Part shown: positions 7,910 to 15,884 of the stretch, in pieces
Position numbering within the stretch: the first letter of the stretch is position 1
How the letters are laid out: each line of letters starts with the position of its first letter
Origin: DATLGB01 sp037724045
GTDB taxonomy: Bacteria > Actinomycetota > Thermoleophilia > Solirubrobacterales > Solirubrobacteraceae
Length of the DNA stretch: 64,000 nt
Direction of reading: 5' to 3'
NCBI GenBank assembly: GCA_037724045.1
Contig: JBBJOW010000009.1
Span: 1-64,000 of the forward strand
Notes under the pieces: generated by a model
The model's input: only the letters and a program-made list of their open reading frames with translations
The model's database searches: none
What the model was told of the DNA's origin: nothing
Translations under genes and position numbers: made by a program

Positions 7910-8704
7910 CTACGAGTACTCGTAGAACCCCTTGCCGCTCTTGCGGCCGAGGTGCCCGGCGTCGAGCAGATCGCGCGCGGCCTGCGGGATGTCGACGCCG
8001 ACCTGCTCGCCGATCGCGATCGACACGTCCATGCCGACGAAGTCCAGCAGCGCGAGCGGGCCCATCGGGTGGCCGGCGCCGAGCTTCATGCACGTGTCGA
8101 CGGCCTCGGGCTCGAGGCCCTGGTCCTCCATCACGCGCACGGCGTCGAAGAGGTAGGGGAAGAGCAGGCGGTTGACGACGAAGCCGGGCTTGTCGGCGAC
8201 GTCGACGCCGGTCTTGCCCAGCGCGTCGCAAAGGGCCTTCGTGCGGTCCCTGACGTCGGCGGTGGCGCGATTGGGATAGGCGAGCTCGATCAGCTCCATG
8301 CGCGGCACGGGATTGAAGACGTGCAGGCCCGCAAAACGATCGGCGCGGCCGCTGGCCTCGGCGAGCTGCGAGACACTCAGCGACGAGGTGGTGCTGGCCA
8401 GGATCGCGTCGGCGTCGGCGTCGGCGTGCAGGCGCGCGAGCAGATCGCGCTTGGCGCCGAGCTCCTCCACGATCGCCTCGATCACGTAGCTGCGGCCCGC
8501 CAGCGCGGCATGGTCCGTGGTGATCGCCAGGCTGTCCGGGTCTCCCTCCATACGGCCGATCGCCTTCGCGGTCTGCGAGCGGGCGCGCTCCGCGCTGGCG
8601 TCCGAGCGTGCGACGAGCACGGCCTCTCCGAGCTTGGCGGCGGCCACGGACGCAAGTCCGCAGGCGATCGCCCCGCTCCCCACAACGGCAACTGTCTCAG
8701 GCAC
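7910..8704 (-). CDS. 3-hydroxyacyl-CoA (3-hydroxybutyryl-CoA) dehydrogenase
   Basis: A 264-residue single-domain enzyme, slightly shorter than the usual 280-290. NAD-binding Rossmann motif at residues 6-16 (AVVGSGAIACG), active-site ASTTSSLS near 103-110, catalytic His128 in GLHVFNPVPRMELIE with Asn131, and the C-terminal dimerisation domain starting DKPGFVVNRLLFPYL. It oxidises 3-hydroxyacyl-CoA to 3-ketoacyl-CoA in fatty-acid or butyrate metabolism. No thiolase or hydratase gene is next to it, so the pathway is not resolved. The stop codon lies in a 20-bp palindrome that is simply coding. Confidence 0.93.
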   Translation of the reverse strand: MPETVAVVGSGAIACGLASVAAAKLGEAVLVARSDASAERARSQTAKAIGRMEGDPDSLAITTDHAALAGRSYVIEAIVEELGAKRDLLARLHADADADAILASTTSSLSVSQLAEASGRADRFAGLHVFNPVPRMELIELAYPNRATADVRDRTKALCDALGKTGVDVADKPGFVVNRLLFPYLFDAVRVMEDQGLEPEAVDTCMKLGAGHPMGPLALLDFVGMDVSIAIGEQVGVDIPQAARDLLDAGHLGRKSGKGFYEYS

Positions 8705-8741
8705 TTCGCGGCCCCTCCATCGGTTGACTGGCGCGTCAACC

Positions 8742-9326
8742 CTAGGCAGTGCCGGTCACGAAGTGCAGCTTCGTACCGGCCGGCGAAGCCAGGTGCGCGC
8801 CGGTGAAGCCGACGGCCCCCACGACGTCCGCGATCTCGGCCGGCGGCCGGATGGTGAAGACGTCGCGGCTGACGCGCCGCATGGACTCCGGGTCGCGCAC
8901 GCCGAGGACGAGGTGGCCGCCGGGAGCCATGACGCGCCGGATCTCGATCAGCGCGGCGGGGAGGTCGCGCCAGAAGTAGACGGTGTTGACGGACAGGACC
9001 GCGTCGAAGGCGTGGTCGACGAAGGGCAGCGCAGCGACGTCGCCGACGACGATCGTGGCGTCCGGGTGCGTGCTGCGGGCGGCCGCGATCATGTCGTGCG
9101 ACCTGTCGCAGCCGGTGACGACGGCGCCGGCGTCGAGCAGTGGCTGCAGCGTCAGGCCGCCGCCGAAGCCGAGGTCGAGGACCCGGTCGCCCGGACGGAC
9201 GCCGAGGCGCTCGATGGCGGCGGCGTTCATGGCCCGGTTGCCGCGGTTCATGCCCGCCGCGACGAGCCGGCCGAAGCGGCCCGACGGTCGCGAGAGCTGG
9301 TCGGAGAGACGGTCCCAGAAGCCCAT
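8742..9326 (-). CDS. Class I SAM-dependent methyltransferase
   Basis: A 194-residue protein. Motif I (RVLDLGFGGGLTLQPLL), the acidic residue ending the second strand (VTGCDRSHDM), motif II region ATIVVGDVAALPFVDHAFDA and post-motif VMAPGGHLVLGVRDPE are all present, a Methyltransf_11/25 pattern. The substrate is not evident; the small-molecule or lipid class is most likely. ATG 9326 is preceded by TAGGGT 8 nt upstream. It overlaps no gene but follows the DUF3891-like gene by 11 bp on the same strand, so the two are probably co-transcribed. Confidence 0.9.
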   Translation of the reverse strand: MGFWDRLSDQLSRPSGRFGRLVAAGMNRGNRAMNAAAIERLGVRPGDRVLDLGFGGGLTLQPLLDAGAVVTGCDRSHDMIAAARSTHPDATIVVGDVAALPFVDHAFDAVLSVNTVYFWRDLPAALIEIRRVMAPGGHLVLGVRDPESMRRVSRDVFTIRPPAEIADVVGAVGFTGAHLASPAGTKLHFVTGTA

Positions 9327-9337
9327 GGCGCCGAACC

Positions 9338-10057
9338 CTAACCGGGGCGCCAGCCGACGACCACCTCGACCCACGGGGCTTCCGCGAGCCGGGCGTGGAG
9401 CGCCTGCGTGGTGGCGCTCGGCTCGGTCAGGCGCCGCCCGGGATAGGCGATCTCGATCCGTTGAAGGTGAAACGGCCACGGGTCGACCGCGACCTCCAGC
9501 CGCGCCGGGGCGCTGACCCGGATGGGTCCGTCGGCGGTGTCCTGGCTCTGCGGCGCCCACTCGGGGATGAGCCCGACGAGCGCGAGGAAGTCCCAGGCCC
9601 ACACGAGCTGTTGATTGCGCCGCGCGCGGGACGGATCCTCGCCCATGCGCTCGAGCAGGTCACGCTGCAGAGCTTCCTGCTCGCGCACGTAGCGCGCGAC
9701 CTCCGGCGTCTGCCTGCGGGCCTTGAAGAGCCCGTGCCCGTGCATGGAGATCAGCAGGGCTGCGTACGGCGACTGGGAGAGGATCCGCTCCGGCGCCTCG
9801 GTCCACATGGCGATGTGCGTCGCCACCGGCAGCTCGAGGAACGAGAGCGGATAGCCGGTCTGTTCGTTGAGCGCGGGCCGCCGGTCGGCCTCGACCATGC
9901 CGACGTCATGCTGCTCGGCGCCGAGGCACACCGCGGCCAGCGGCTCGGGCGCCGCGAAGCGGTCGTTTCCCCAGTGCCGGGCGAGCTGGCCGGACACCCA
10001 GGAGTGCGCAGCCTGGCCGATGCAGACCACGCCGGCGTCGTCTCTGTGCAGGAGCAT
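9338..10057 (-). CDS. DUF3891-like family protein
   Basis: A 239-residue protein. The N-terminus is MLLHRDDAGVVCIGQAAHSW, followed by GAEQHDVGM, then SMHGHGLF and a helical central part, and PFHLQRIEIAYPGRRL near the end. These are hallmarks of the uncharacterised DUF3891 family. His and Asp residues (AAHSW, EQHDVGM, SMHGHG) suggest a metal-binding HD-like site, but no activity is established. ATG 10057 is chosen; an in-frame GTG a few codons upstream is possible. Co-directional with the methyltransferase. Confidence 0.75.
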   Translation of the reverse strand: MLLHRDDAGVVCIGQAAHSWVSGQLARHWGNDRFAAPEPLAAVCLGAEQHDVGMVEADRRPALNEQTGYPLSFLELPVATHIAMWTEAPERILSQSPYAALLISMHGHGLFKARRQTPEVARYVREQEALQRDLLERMGEDPSRARRNQQLVWAWDFLALVGLIPEWAPQSQDTADGPIRVSAPARLEVAVDPWPFHLQRIEIAYPGRRLTEPSATTQALHARLAEAPWVEVVVGWRPG

Positions 10058-10116
10058 CGTCCGCCGTCCTACCACGTCACCGCGTTCCGCAGGCCGCGTG
10101 CGGCAGACTGTGGCGC

Positions 10117-11142
10117 GTGACCGGCGACCGGCCACCGGACAGCACTGCCACGGAGCCACCGCCCCCGGAGGAGGACCCCGCCAAGCTCGAGGCGCCCTCG
10201 GACGGCGAAGCGCCCCCTCAAGCAGCGCCGGAGGCTCCGGCGCCGGGGCCCGCTCCCGAGGCGCCCGCGCCCGAAGCGCCCGAAGCGCCCGAAGCGCCCG
10301 AAGCGGCGCCCGCGGCTGCGCCCGAGGCGCCCGCGGAGCCCGCGCCCGCGCTCGAAGCTCCCGAGGCGCCCGCGCCCGAAGCGCCCGAAGCGCCCGAAGC
10401 GCCCGCGGCTGCGCCCGAGGCGCCCGCGCAGCCCGCGGAGCCCGCGGCGCTGCCCGAGGCGCCCGCGGCTCCTGAAGCCGCGGCCCCCTCGGAGCCCGAC
10501 GCGGTCGGCGCGGCCGCGCAGGCGGCCACCCCGCAGGCACCGAAGGAGCCGATCGAGGCGGCGGCGCAGGGCACTCCGGCCCCGAAGCCGCGCCCCAAGC
10601 GGCCGCCTAAGCCGCGCGAGCCGCTGCCGTGGCCGGAACTGCGGGCGGCGGCGACGATGGTGCGCGAGGCGGCCGACCTGGAGGAGCTCAGGGAGCTCTT
10701 TCGCCTGCTGCCCAACGAGGTTCGCGACGAGACCGTCGACGGGGTCCGCGAGTACCGCAAGGGCGCGCGGCGGCCCGTATCGGCCTACGCGGGCAAGTCG
10801 CTTGCGCGGGCGGTGCACACCGCGCGACGGGCCCGGCGGCGGCCCGATTCCGACGACGCCGTGTCCGAGGCCATAGGCCAGGCGCTCGCCGCCGAGGTCA
10901 TCGCTTCCCTGGAGGTGGAGATCGCCGCCGAGGTGATCCTGCCCAAGCGCGACCTGCTCGAGCGCGAGTCCAAGAACGCGAGGCGGCGCCAGAAGGTGGA
11001 GGACGACAAGACCCGCGACGAGAAGCGCCGGCGCGCCCGCGAGGAGTCAGGCCAGCAGGGCGGCGCCTTCGGCACCTACAGCGGCGCGAAGATCCGCGGG
11101 CTTGACGAGCTCGCCAAGCTCTTCGAGGAAGAAAAGCAGTAG
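10117..11142 (+). CDS. Protein with a Pro/Ala/Glu repeat N-terminus and conserved helical C-terminus
   Basis: A 341-residue protein starting at GTG 10117. Residues 1-165 are low complexity and disordered (PEAPEAPEA-type repeats, then KPRPKRPPKP). Residues 168-341 look folded and helical (PWPELRAAATMVREAADLEE; LPNEVRDETVDGVREYRKGA; a very basic stretch ESKNARRRQKVEDDKTRDEK). No signal peptide or membrane helix. I do not recognise the C-terminal domain; similar Pro/Ala/Glu-plus-basic proteins are frequent in actinobacteria. Codon use is uniform, so foreign origin is not suggested. Confidence 0.75.
   Translation: MTGDRPPDSTATEPPPPEEDPAKLEAPSDGEAPPQAAPEAPAPGPAPEAPAPEAPEAPEAPEAAPAAAPEAPAEPAPALEAPEAPAPEAPEAPEAPAAAPEAPAQPAEPAALPEAPAAPEAAAPSEPDAVGAAAQAATPQAPKEPIEAAAQGTPAPKPRPKRPPKPREPLPWPELRAAATMVREAADLEELRELFRLLPNEVRDETVDGVREYRKGARRPVSAYAGKSLARAVHTARRARRRPDSDDAVSEAIGQALAAEVIASLEVEIAAEVILPKRDLLERESKNARRRQKVEDDKTRDEKRRRAREESGQQGGAFGTYSGAKIRGLDELAKLFEEEKQ
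10222..10491 (+). repeat. Degenerate 9-bp tandem repeats encoding Ala-Pro-Glu units
   Basis: Units of the form GCGCCCGAA recur, with a longer imperfect duplication in which the block near 10260 is repeated near 10370. It encodes residues 36-125 of the repeat protein. Length variation by slippage or recombination is likely between strains. Confidence 0.8.
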
Positions 11143-11154
11143 CGAAGCATCCTC

Positions 11155-11189
11155 TGCGAGTGAGACCCCGATAGGGGGTGAAACTCGCA
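11155..11189. terminator. Hairpin between convergent genes
   Basis: TGCGAGT 11155-11161 pairs with ACTCGCA 11183-11189, with an inner ACCCC/GGGGT stem. It sits between the 3' ends of the repeat-protein gene and xseB, so it probably works in both directions. No U-tract follows. Confidence 0.55.
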
Positions 11190-11218
11190 AAGGGTGAAGG
11201 GATTCGCCATCGCCGGGG

Positions 11219-11449
11219 TCAGGCGGCGCGGGCCGTTTCGAGCCGGGCGACGAGCTCGTCGAGGCGCAGCTCCTCGAGGCCGGCGCCGACGGCTTCGAGC
11301 TCGGCGGCGCAGAACTCGATCAGCGCCCGGCCCTCGTGGCACAGCTCGAGCGTCTCGCGCAGGCCGGCGTCGCCGGAGTCCAGGCGTCGGATGATCGCCT
11401 CGATGCGCGCGCTGGCGGTCTCGTAGGTCTGCTCGACCTCGACGCTCAT
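11219..11449 (-). CDS. xseB: Exodeoxyribonuclease VII small subunit
   Basis: A 76-residue protein of the usual size, with the family pattern TYETASARIEAIIRRLDSGD, then LETLELCHEGRALIEFC-like helices: a two-helix protein that wraps the large subunit. With XseA it degrades single-stranded DNA to oligonucleotides from both ends during repair. It lies downstream of xseA in a 4-bp overlap (xseA stop 11446-11448, xseB start 11449), giving tight co-expression, although the many XseB copies per XseA in the complex would need differential translation. Confidence 0.93.
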   Translation of the reverse strand: MSVEVEQTYETASARIEAIIRRLDSGDAGLRETLELCHEGRALIEFCAAELEAVGAGLEELRLDELVARLETARAA

Positions 11450-12780
11450 CCGGTCTCGCTCCCGCCGCTGAAGCCTGCGGCTTCACTGCGCACCTCGAGC
11501 GAGCCGTCGTGGAGCCGGAGCGTCATGCGCTGAAGGCTACGTGCGGCATCGGCGGACGTGATGGGGGCGCCGTCCGGCCCCTCCACCAGCGCGTAACCGC
11601 GCTCCAGCGTCCGCTCGGGATCGTGCGCGTCGAGCGCCATCCGCAGGCGCTCGAGCCCGGCGCCGCGCGCGACCGCGAGCACCGTCGCATCGGCCTTGCG
11701 CGAAAGGACGGTCGCCCGCGTCAGCACCTCGCGCTCGCGCGCATCGACCGCCCGGCCGGCGCTCGCCCTTACTTCCCTGAGCAGTTGGTGCAACCGCGAC
11801 CGATGGCGCTCCACGTGTGCCGCGGGCGCACGCGACAACACTGCCAACGTCCGCGCCCGTGAGAGCACCGCGCGCCGGCCCTGCGCCTCCAGGCGCCCGG
11901 CTAGCGCGAGCAGCCGCTCTCGCGCCTCGCCGCAGTGGACCGGAACGGCCGCTTCGGCGGCGTGCGTCGGCGTCGAGCAGGACAGGGCCGCCACGTCGTC
12001 GATCAGGGTGCGGTCGGTGTGGTGGCCGACCGAGGCGACGACCGGGACGCGCAGCATCGACACGGTCCGGCACAGGGTCTCGTCGCAGAACGCGAACAGG
12101 TCCATCAGCGAGCCGCCGCCACGAGCGACGATGACGACGTCGACCTCCGGGCAGGCCGCGAGATCCTGCAGCGCCCGGCCGATGGCGCCGGCTGCGTGGC
12201 GGTCCTGCACGGGCGCGAACGCCCACACCAGCCTGCCCGACCAGCCGCGCCGGCGCAGCCCGGCGAGCACGTCGTCGCGGGCCTTGCCGCCCTCGCCGGT
12301 GACGACGCCGATGCAGCGCGGCAGCACTGGACGGGGCAGGGACTTCTGGGGTGCGAAGACGCCTTCGGCCTCCAGCCGGCGGCGCAGCTGCGCGAGCTGG
12401 GCGAGCAGGTCGCCCTCGCCGGCCACGCGGACGTCGCCCACCGCGAAGGTGAAGCTCGGCGACGAGGTGCGCGAGCCGGGGTAGAAGTCGCAGCCGCCCG
12501 CCACGACCACCCGCACGCCGTCGGCGAGCGGCTCGAGGCCGAGCGCCTCCCAGTCGGTGCGCCACATGGAGCACGGCAGCGCACCCCTGGCGTCGCGCAG
12601 CTCCCAGTAGACCTTCGCCCCCCTGCCGGTGGAGCGGAAGCCGACGACCTCGCCGAACACCTGCACGCGGGTGAACGACCGCAGGCGCTCCTGCAGCCGC
12701 GCCGCGTACGCCCCGACCGCGAACGGCCCGGCGAGCCCCACCCCGTCGATCCCCGCCGGGCGATCGCCGGACGCCGTCAT
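11446..12780 (-). CDS. xseA: Exodeoxyribonuclease VII large subunit
   Basis: A 444-residue protein. An OB-fold lies at about residues 20-120 (VFGEVVGFRSTGRGAKVYWE), then the catalytic domain with PRCIGVVTGEGGKARDDVL and the metal/active-site region VIVARGGGSLMDLFAFCDE, VASVGHHTDRTLIDDVAAL, followed by a coiled-coil arm and the C-terminal DPERTLERGYALVEGPDG that binds XseB. ATG 12780 places the OB-fold at the expected distance. The 225 bp upstream separate it from the divergent antiporter operon. Confidence 0.95.
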   Translation of the reverse strand: MTASGDRPAGIDGVGLAGPFAVGAYAARLQERLRSFTRVQVFGEVVGFRSTGRGAKVYWELRDARGALPCSMWRTDWEALGLEPLADGVRVVVAGGCDFYPGSRTSSPSFTFAVGDVRVAGEGDLLAQLAQLRRRLEAEGVFAPQKSLPRPVLPRCIGVVTGEGGKARDDVLAGLRRRGWSGRLVWAFAPVQDRHAAGAIGRALQDLAACPEVDVVIVARGGGSLMDLFAFCDETLCRTVSMLRVPVVASVGHHTDRTLIDDVAALSCSTPTHAAEAAVPVHCGEARERLLALAGRLEAQGRRAVLSRARTLAVLSRAPAAHVERHRSRLHQLLREVRASAGRAVDAREREVLTRATVLSRKADATVLAVARGAGLERLRMALDAHDPERTLERGYALVEGPDGAPITSADAARSLQRMTLRLHDGSLEVRSEAAGFSGGSETG

Positions 12781-12913
12781 GCCGTCGCCGCCGGATCGTC
12801 CGCCGACGAGACCTGCTGCTCGGGCGAGCACCACTGCCAGTAGGCGATGAACACCCCCGCACGCATCCGAGTGGCAAGCTACCGGCCGCGCCCGACGGAT
12901 CGCTATCGTGCAC

Positions 12914-13005
12914 CGCGGTGTGCCGGGAAGCCTGGTCGGCGACACACGTCGTCGATCCCGAAAGGCAGTTTCGCCATGGTTTCCCATCGCACCACCGAGC
13001 GCTAG
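12914..13005 (+). promoter_or_regulatory. Structured leader of the antiporter operon (candidate cis-regulatory RNA)
   Basis: In the 225-bp gap before the antiporter genes, GTGTGCC (12918-12924) pairs with GGC-G-ACAC (12938-12945) around GGGAAGCCTGGTC, followed by a CCGAAAGG-type small hairpin (12958-12967) and then a 9-codon ORF ending one base before the antiporter ATG. The stem-loop and GNRA-like features suggest a conserved RNA that senses a ligand or couples translation of the short ORF to the antiporter. It does not match the cobalamin, ydaO or fluoride riboswitch consensus as I know them. Confidence 0.45.
12976..13005 (+). CDS. Nine-codon upstream ORF (possible leader peptide)
   Basis: ATG 12976 to TAG 13003-13005 encodes MVSHRTTER. 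The stop directly abuts ATG 13006 of the antiporter gene, an ideal geometry for translational reinitiation. Its start codon lies beside the GCCATGG sequence that could pair with upstream leader sequence. Too short for coding statistics; support is positional only. Confidence 0.35.
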   Translation: MVSHRTTER

Positions 13006-14256
13006 ATGCTGCTCGCGATCATCATCTTCGCGGTCGCGCTGGCGATCATCGCCTCCGAGCGCGTCGACCGCACCAAGATCGCCCTGCTGGGCGCATCGCT
13101 GGTCCTGCTCACGCAGACGCTCGATCAGGAGGCCGCCATCGAGGCGATCGACTTCAACACGATCGGTCTGCTCGTGGGCATGATGATCATGGTCCGCCTG
13201 ACCGAGACGACGGGCGTCTACACGTGGCTGGCGATCAAGGCCGGCCAGCTGTCCAAGGGGCGCCCGCCCGCGGTCATGCTCGCGCTGACGGTCACGACCG
13301 CGGTGCTCTCGGCCTTCCTGGACAACGTCACCACGATCCTGCTGGTCGTCCCCATCACCTTCCTGCTCGCCGACGCGCTCGACATCGACCCGATCCCGCT
13401 GATCATCGCGGAGATCTTCGCTTCCAACATCGGCGGCACCGCGACGCTGATCGGCGACCCCCCCAACATCCTCATCGCGGGCCACACGGGCCTGTCCTTC
13501 GGCGCCTTCATCGTCAACCTCGCGCCGATCGTGATCCTCACCAGCGTCGTCGTCCTGCCGGCGCTCTACCTCGTCTTCCGCAGCCGGCTGCAGATCGCGC
13601 CCGAGGCGCGCGACCGGATGATGGAGCTCGACGCGTCCCGGTCGATCGACGAGCCCGAGGAGGCCAAGCGCACCGTCCCGATCCTGGTCGGCGCGATCCT
13701 CGTGTTCTTCTTCCACAAGGCGCTGCACATCGAGCCGGCGACCGTCGCGCTGGCCGGCGCCAGCCTGATGCTGCTGGTTTCCCGCCAGAGCATGCAGGAG
13801 ACGATCGCCGCGATCGAGTGGCCGACCCTGTTCTTCCTGATCGGGTTGTTCGTGATGGTGGGCTCGCTCGAGGAGACGGGCGCGCTCGGCGAGGTCGCCG
13901 ACGGCATCGCGTCGGTCACCGGCGGGGACCGCACCGCGGAGCTGCTCGGCATCCAGTGGACCGCGGCGATCGGGTCCGGGCTGGTCGACAACATCCCCTT
14001 CACGGCCGCGATGATCCCCGTAGTCGACCAGCTCGGGGGCGGCAGCGACGACGCCTACTGGTGGGCGCTCGCACTGGGCGCCTGCTTCGGGGGCAACCTC
14101 ACGATCGTCGCCGCCGCCGCCAACGTCGCCGCCTCCGGGATGTCCGTCCGGGCCGGCTACCCGATCGGCTTCCTGGACTTCCTCAAGTACGGGGCGCCCG
14201 TCACCCTGGTGTCCCTGATCCTGTCCACCGCCTACATCATGTTGAGGTACGTATGA
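13006..14256 (+). CDS. NhaD/ArsB-type ion transporter (SLC13/CitMHS superfamily)
   Basis: A 416-residue protein of 11-12 transmembrane helices. The two inverted halves show ANIGGTATLIGDPPNILIAG-like sequence (SNIGGTATLIGDPPN near residue 143) and AAIGSGLVDNIPFTAAMIPV near 325, the hairpin motifs of the ion-transporter superfamily. The NIPFTA and GNLTIVAAAANV signatures favour a Na+/H+ antiporter NhaD-like role over arsenite export. It is first in an operon with a CBS protein and NhaA, strengthening the Na+/pH inference. The next gene starts in a 4-bp overlap. Confidence 0.88.
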   Translation: MLLAIIIFAVALAIIASERVDRTKIALLGASLVLLTQTLDQEAAIEAIDFNTIGLLVGMMIMVRLTETTGVYTWLAIKAGQLSKGRPPAVMLALTVTTAVLSAFLDNVTTILLVVPITFLLADALDIDPIPLIIAEIFASNIGGTATLIGDPPNILIAGHTGLSFGAFIVNLAPIVILTSVVVLPALYLVFRSRLQIAPEARDRMMELDASRSIDEPEEAKRTVPILVGAILVFFFHKALHIEPATVALAGASLMLLVSRQSMQETIAAIEWPTLFFLIGLFVMVGSLEETGALGEVADGIASVTGGDRTAELLGIQWTAAIGSGLVDNIPFTAAMIPVVDQLGGGSDDAYWWALALGACFGGNLTIVAAAANVAASGMSVRAGYPIGFLDFLKYGAPVTLVSLILSTAYIMLRYV

Positions 14257-14714
14257 GCCCTCGCAGCTATTCCGAGCACGCGCTGCACACGCCCGAGCCG
14301 CTCCACGTCGATGACGACGTCGAATCCGCGGTCCGCAAGCTCGTCGACAGCGGCCTGCCGGCCCTGCCGGTCGTCGACCGCCAGGAACGCTTCGCCGGCA
14401 TCTTCGGCGAGCGCGAGTTCATGGGCGCCCTGTTTCCCGGATACCTGCGCGACCTCAAGCACGCGGCCTTCCTCTCTAAGTCCATCGACGAGACGCTCGA
14501 GAAGCGCGAGGGGTGCCGCCAGGAGACCGTCGGCAAGCACATGAACACCGAGCACGTCGAGGTGGCCGCCGACTACGGCGACACCCAGATCGCCGAGATC
14601 TTCCTCAACCACCGCGTGCTCGTCGTGCCGGTCGTCGACAAGGGCCACGTGAAGGGCGTGCTCACGCGCGGGCAGTTCTTCCGCGCGATCGCCGACGCGT
14701 TCGTCGCTGAGTGA
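14253..14714 (+). CDS. CBS domain-pair protein
   Basis: A 153-residue soluble protein made of two CBS motifs: the first at about residues 14-70 (DVESAVRKLVDSGLPALPVV, FAGIFGEREFM) and the second at about 95-150 (AADYGDTQIAEIFLNHRVLV, GVLTRGQFFRAIAD). CBS pairs bind adenosine nucleotides and often gate transporters. It overlaps both neighbours by 4 bp between two antiporter genes, so a regulatory role on one or both antiporters is the natural inference. No other domain is present. Confidence 0.9.
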   Translation: MSPRSYSEHALHTPEPLHVDDDVESAVRKLVDSGLPALPVVDRQERFAGIFGEREFMGALFPGYLRDLKHAAFLSKSIDETLEKREGCRQETVGKHMNTEHVEVAADYGDTQIAEIFLNHRVLVVPVVDKGHVKGVLTRGQFFRAIADAFVAE

Positions 14715-15865
14715 GCCCGCTCGAGGGCTTCCGGGAGTTCCTGCACGACGAGGCGGCGGGGGCCGCGGCGCTGCTGGTCGCGGCGCTTGCGGCGCTCGCG
14801 TGGGCCAACTCCCCCGCGGGGGACGGCTACGCCGCGCTGTGGGAGACCGAGGCGCACCTCGGCCCGCTGGAGCTCGACCTGCGCGACTGGGTCAACGACG
14901 GCCTGATGGCGCTGTTCTTCTTCGTCGTCGGCCTGGAGATCAAGCGGGAGCTGGTCACCGGTGAGCTGCGCGACCGCGGGGCCGCCGCGCTCCCCGCGAT
15001 CGCCGCGGCCGGCGGGGTCGTACTGCCCGTGCTCGTGTTCGTCGCGGTCGTGGCCGGCGGCGAGGGCGCGGCCGGGTGGGCGATCCCGGCGGCGACGGAC
15101 ATCGCCTTCGCGGTCGGGGTGCTGGCGCTGCTCGGCGACCGCGTCCCCGACAGCGTGCGGCTGCTGCTGCTGACCGTCGCGATCGTCGACGACATCATCG
15201 CCATCGCGATCATCGCCGTCGTCTACTCCGACGGCCTCTCGGTGGCCTGGCTCGTCGCGGCGCTGGCCGGTCTGGCAGCCGTGCACGCGGCGCGCAGGGT
15301 CGGGGTGGCGAGGATCGCCGCGTACGTGCCGCTCGGCCTGGCGGTCTGGCTCGCCGTCCACGAATCCGGCGTGCACGCCACCGTCGCGGGCGTCGCCCTC
15401 GGGCTGCTGACGCCCGCGCGGCCCGTGGGCGGCCGCGACGTGCTCGCGCTGCTCGAGCACCGCCTGCACCCGGTGACCGCGTTCGGCGTCATCCCGCTGT
15501 TCGCGCTCGCCAACGCCGGCGTCGACCTCGGCGGCGGCGTGCTCGGCGACGCGCTCAACTCGCGGCTGACGTGGGCGATCGTGGCCGGGCTCGTGCTCGG
15601 CAAGCTGGTCGGCGTGACTGCCGCTGCCCTCCTCGCGTCGCGCAGCGGCCGCATCCGGCTCCCGGAGGGCGTCGGCGCCGGCCAGGTGGTGGGGGTCGGC
15701 GCGCTGGCAGGGATCGGCTTCACCGTGTCCCTGTTCATCGCCTCGCTCGCCTTCGAGGACGGCGCGCTGGTCGATCAGGCGAAGGTCGGGATCCTGGTCG
15801 GATCGGTGATCTCCGCCGCGCTCGGCGCGGCGATCCTGCTCACGCTTGGTGGCCGCCGAGCGTGA
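14711..15865 (+). CDS. nhaA: Na+/H+ antiporter NhaA
   Basis: A 384-residue, 12-helix protein starting at GTG within the CBS gene stop. Ion-binding Asp160-Asp161 lie in TVAIVDDIIAIAII, with PAATDIAFAVGVLALLG (Asp130) upstream, matching the D163/D164/D133 trio of the E. coli protein. LMALFFFVVGLEIKRELVTG is the canonical helix II region. It exchanges protons for Na+ or Li+ at the cytoplasmic membrane. Last gene of the operon. The phosphatase gene approaches from the other strand 19 bp away. Confidence 0.96.
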   Translation: MSPLEGFREFLHDEAAGAAALLVAALAALAWANSPAGDGYAALWETEAHLGPLELDLRDWVNDGLMALFFFVVGLEIKRELVTGELRDRGAAALPAIAAAGGVVLPVLVFVAVVAGGEGAAGWAIPAATDIAFAVGVLALLGDRVPDSVRLLLLTVAIVDDIIAIAIIAVVYSDGLSVAWLVAALAGLAAVHAARRVGVARIAAYVPLGLAVWLAVHESGVHATVAGVALGLLTPARPVGGRDVLALLEHRLHPVTAFGVIPLFALANAGVDLGGGVLGDALNSRLTWAIVAGLVLGKLVGVTAAALLASRSGRIRLPEGVGAGQVVGVGALAGIGFTVSLFIASLAFEDGALVDQAKVGILVGSVISAALGAAILLTLGGRRA

Positions 15866-15884
15866 GCGCGAAAGACAGGCCACG

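Noticed and set aside
7909..7928. Perfect 20-bp palindrome TTCTACGAGTACTCGTAGAA
   Set aside because: It encodes the last residues (FYEYS and stop) of the hydroxyacyl-CoA dehydrogenase. The symmetry follows from the codons and needs no regulatory reading.
10222..10491. Possible CRISPR-like repeat array
   Set aside because: The repeats are 9-bp coding units without spacers, in frame with a protein. No cas genes are present.
12914..12975. Cobalamin or c-di-AMP riboswitch before the antiporter operon
   Set aside because: GGGAAGCC recalls a cobalamin box, but the GCCACTG and other core segments are missing. The ydaO core present at 24945-25064 is also missing here.
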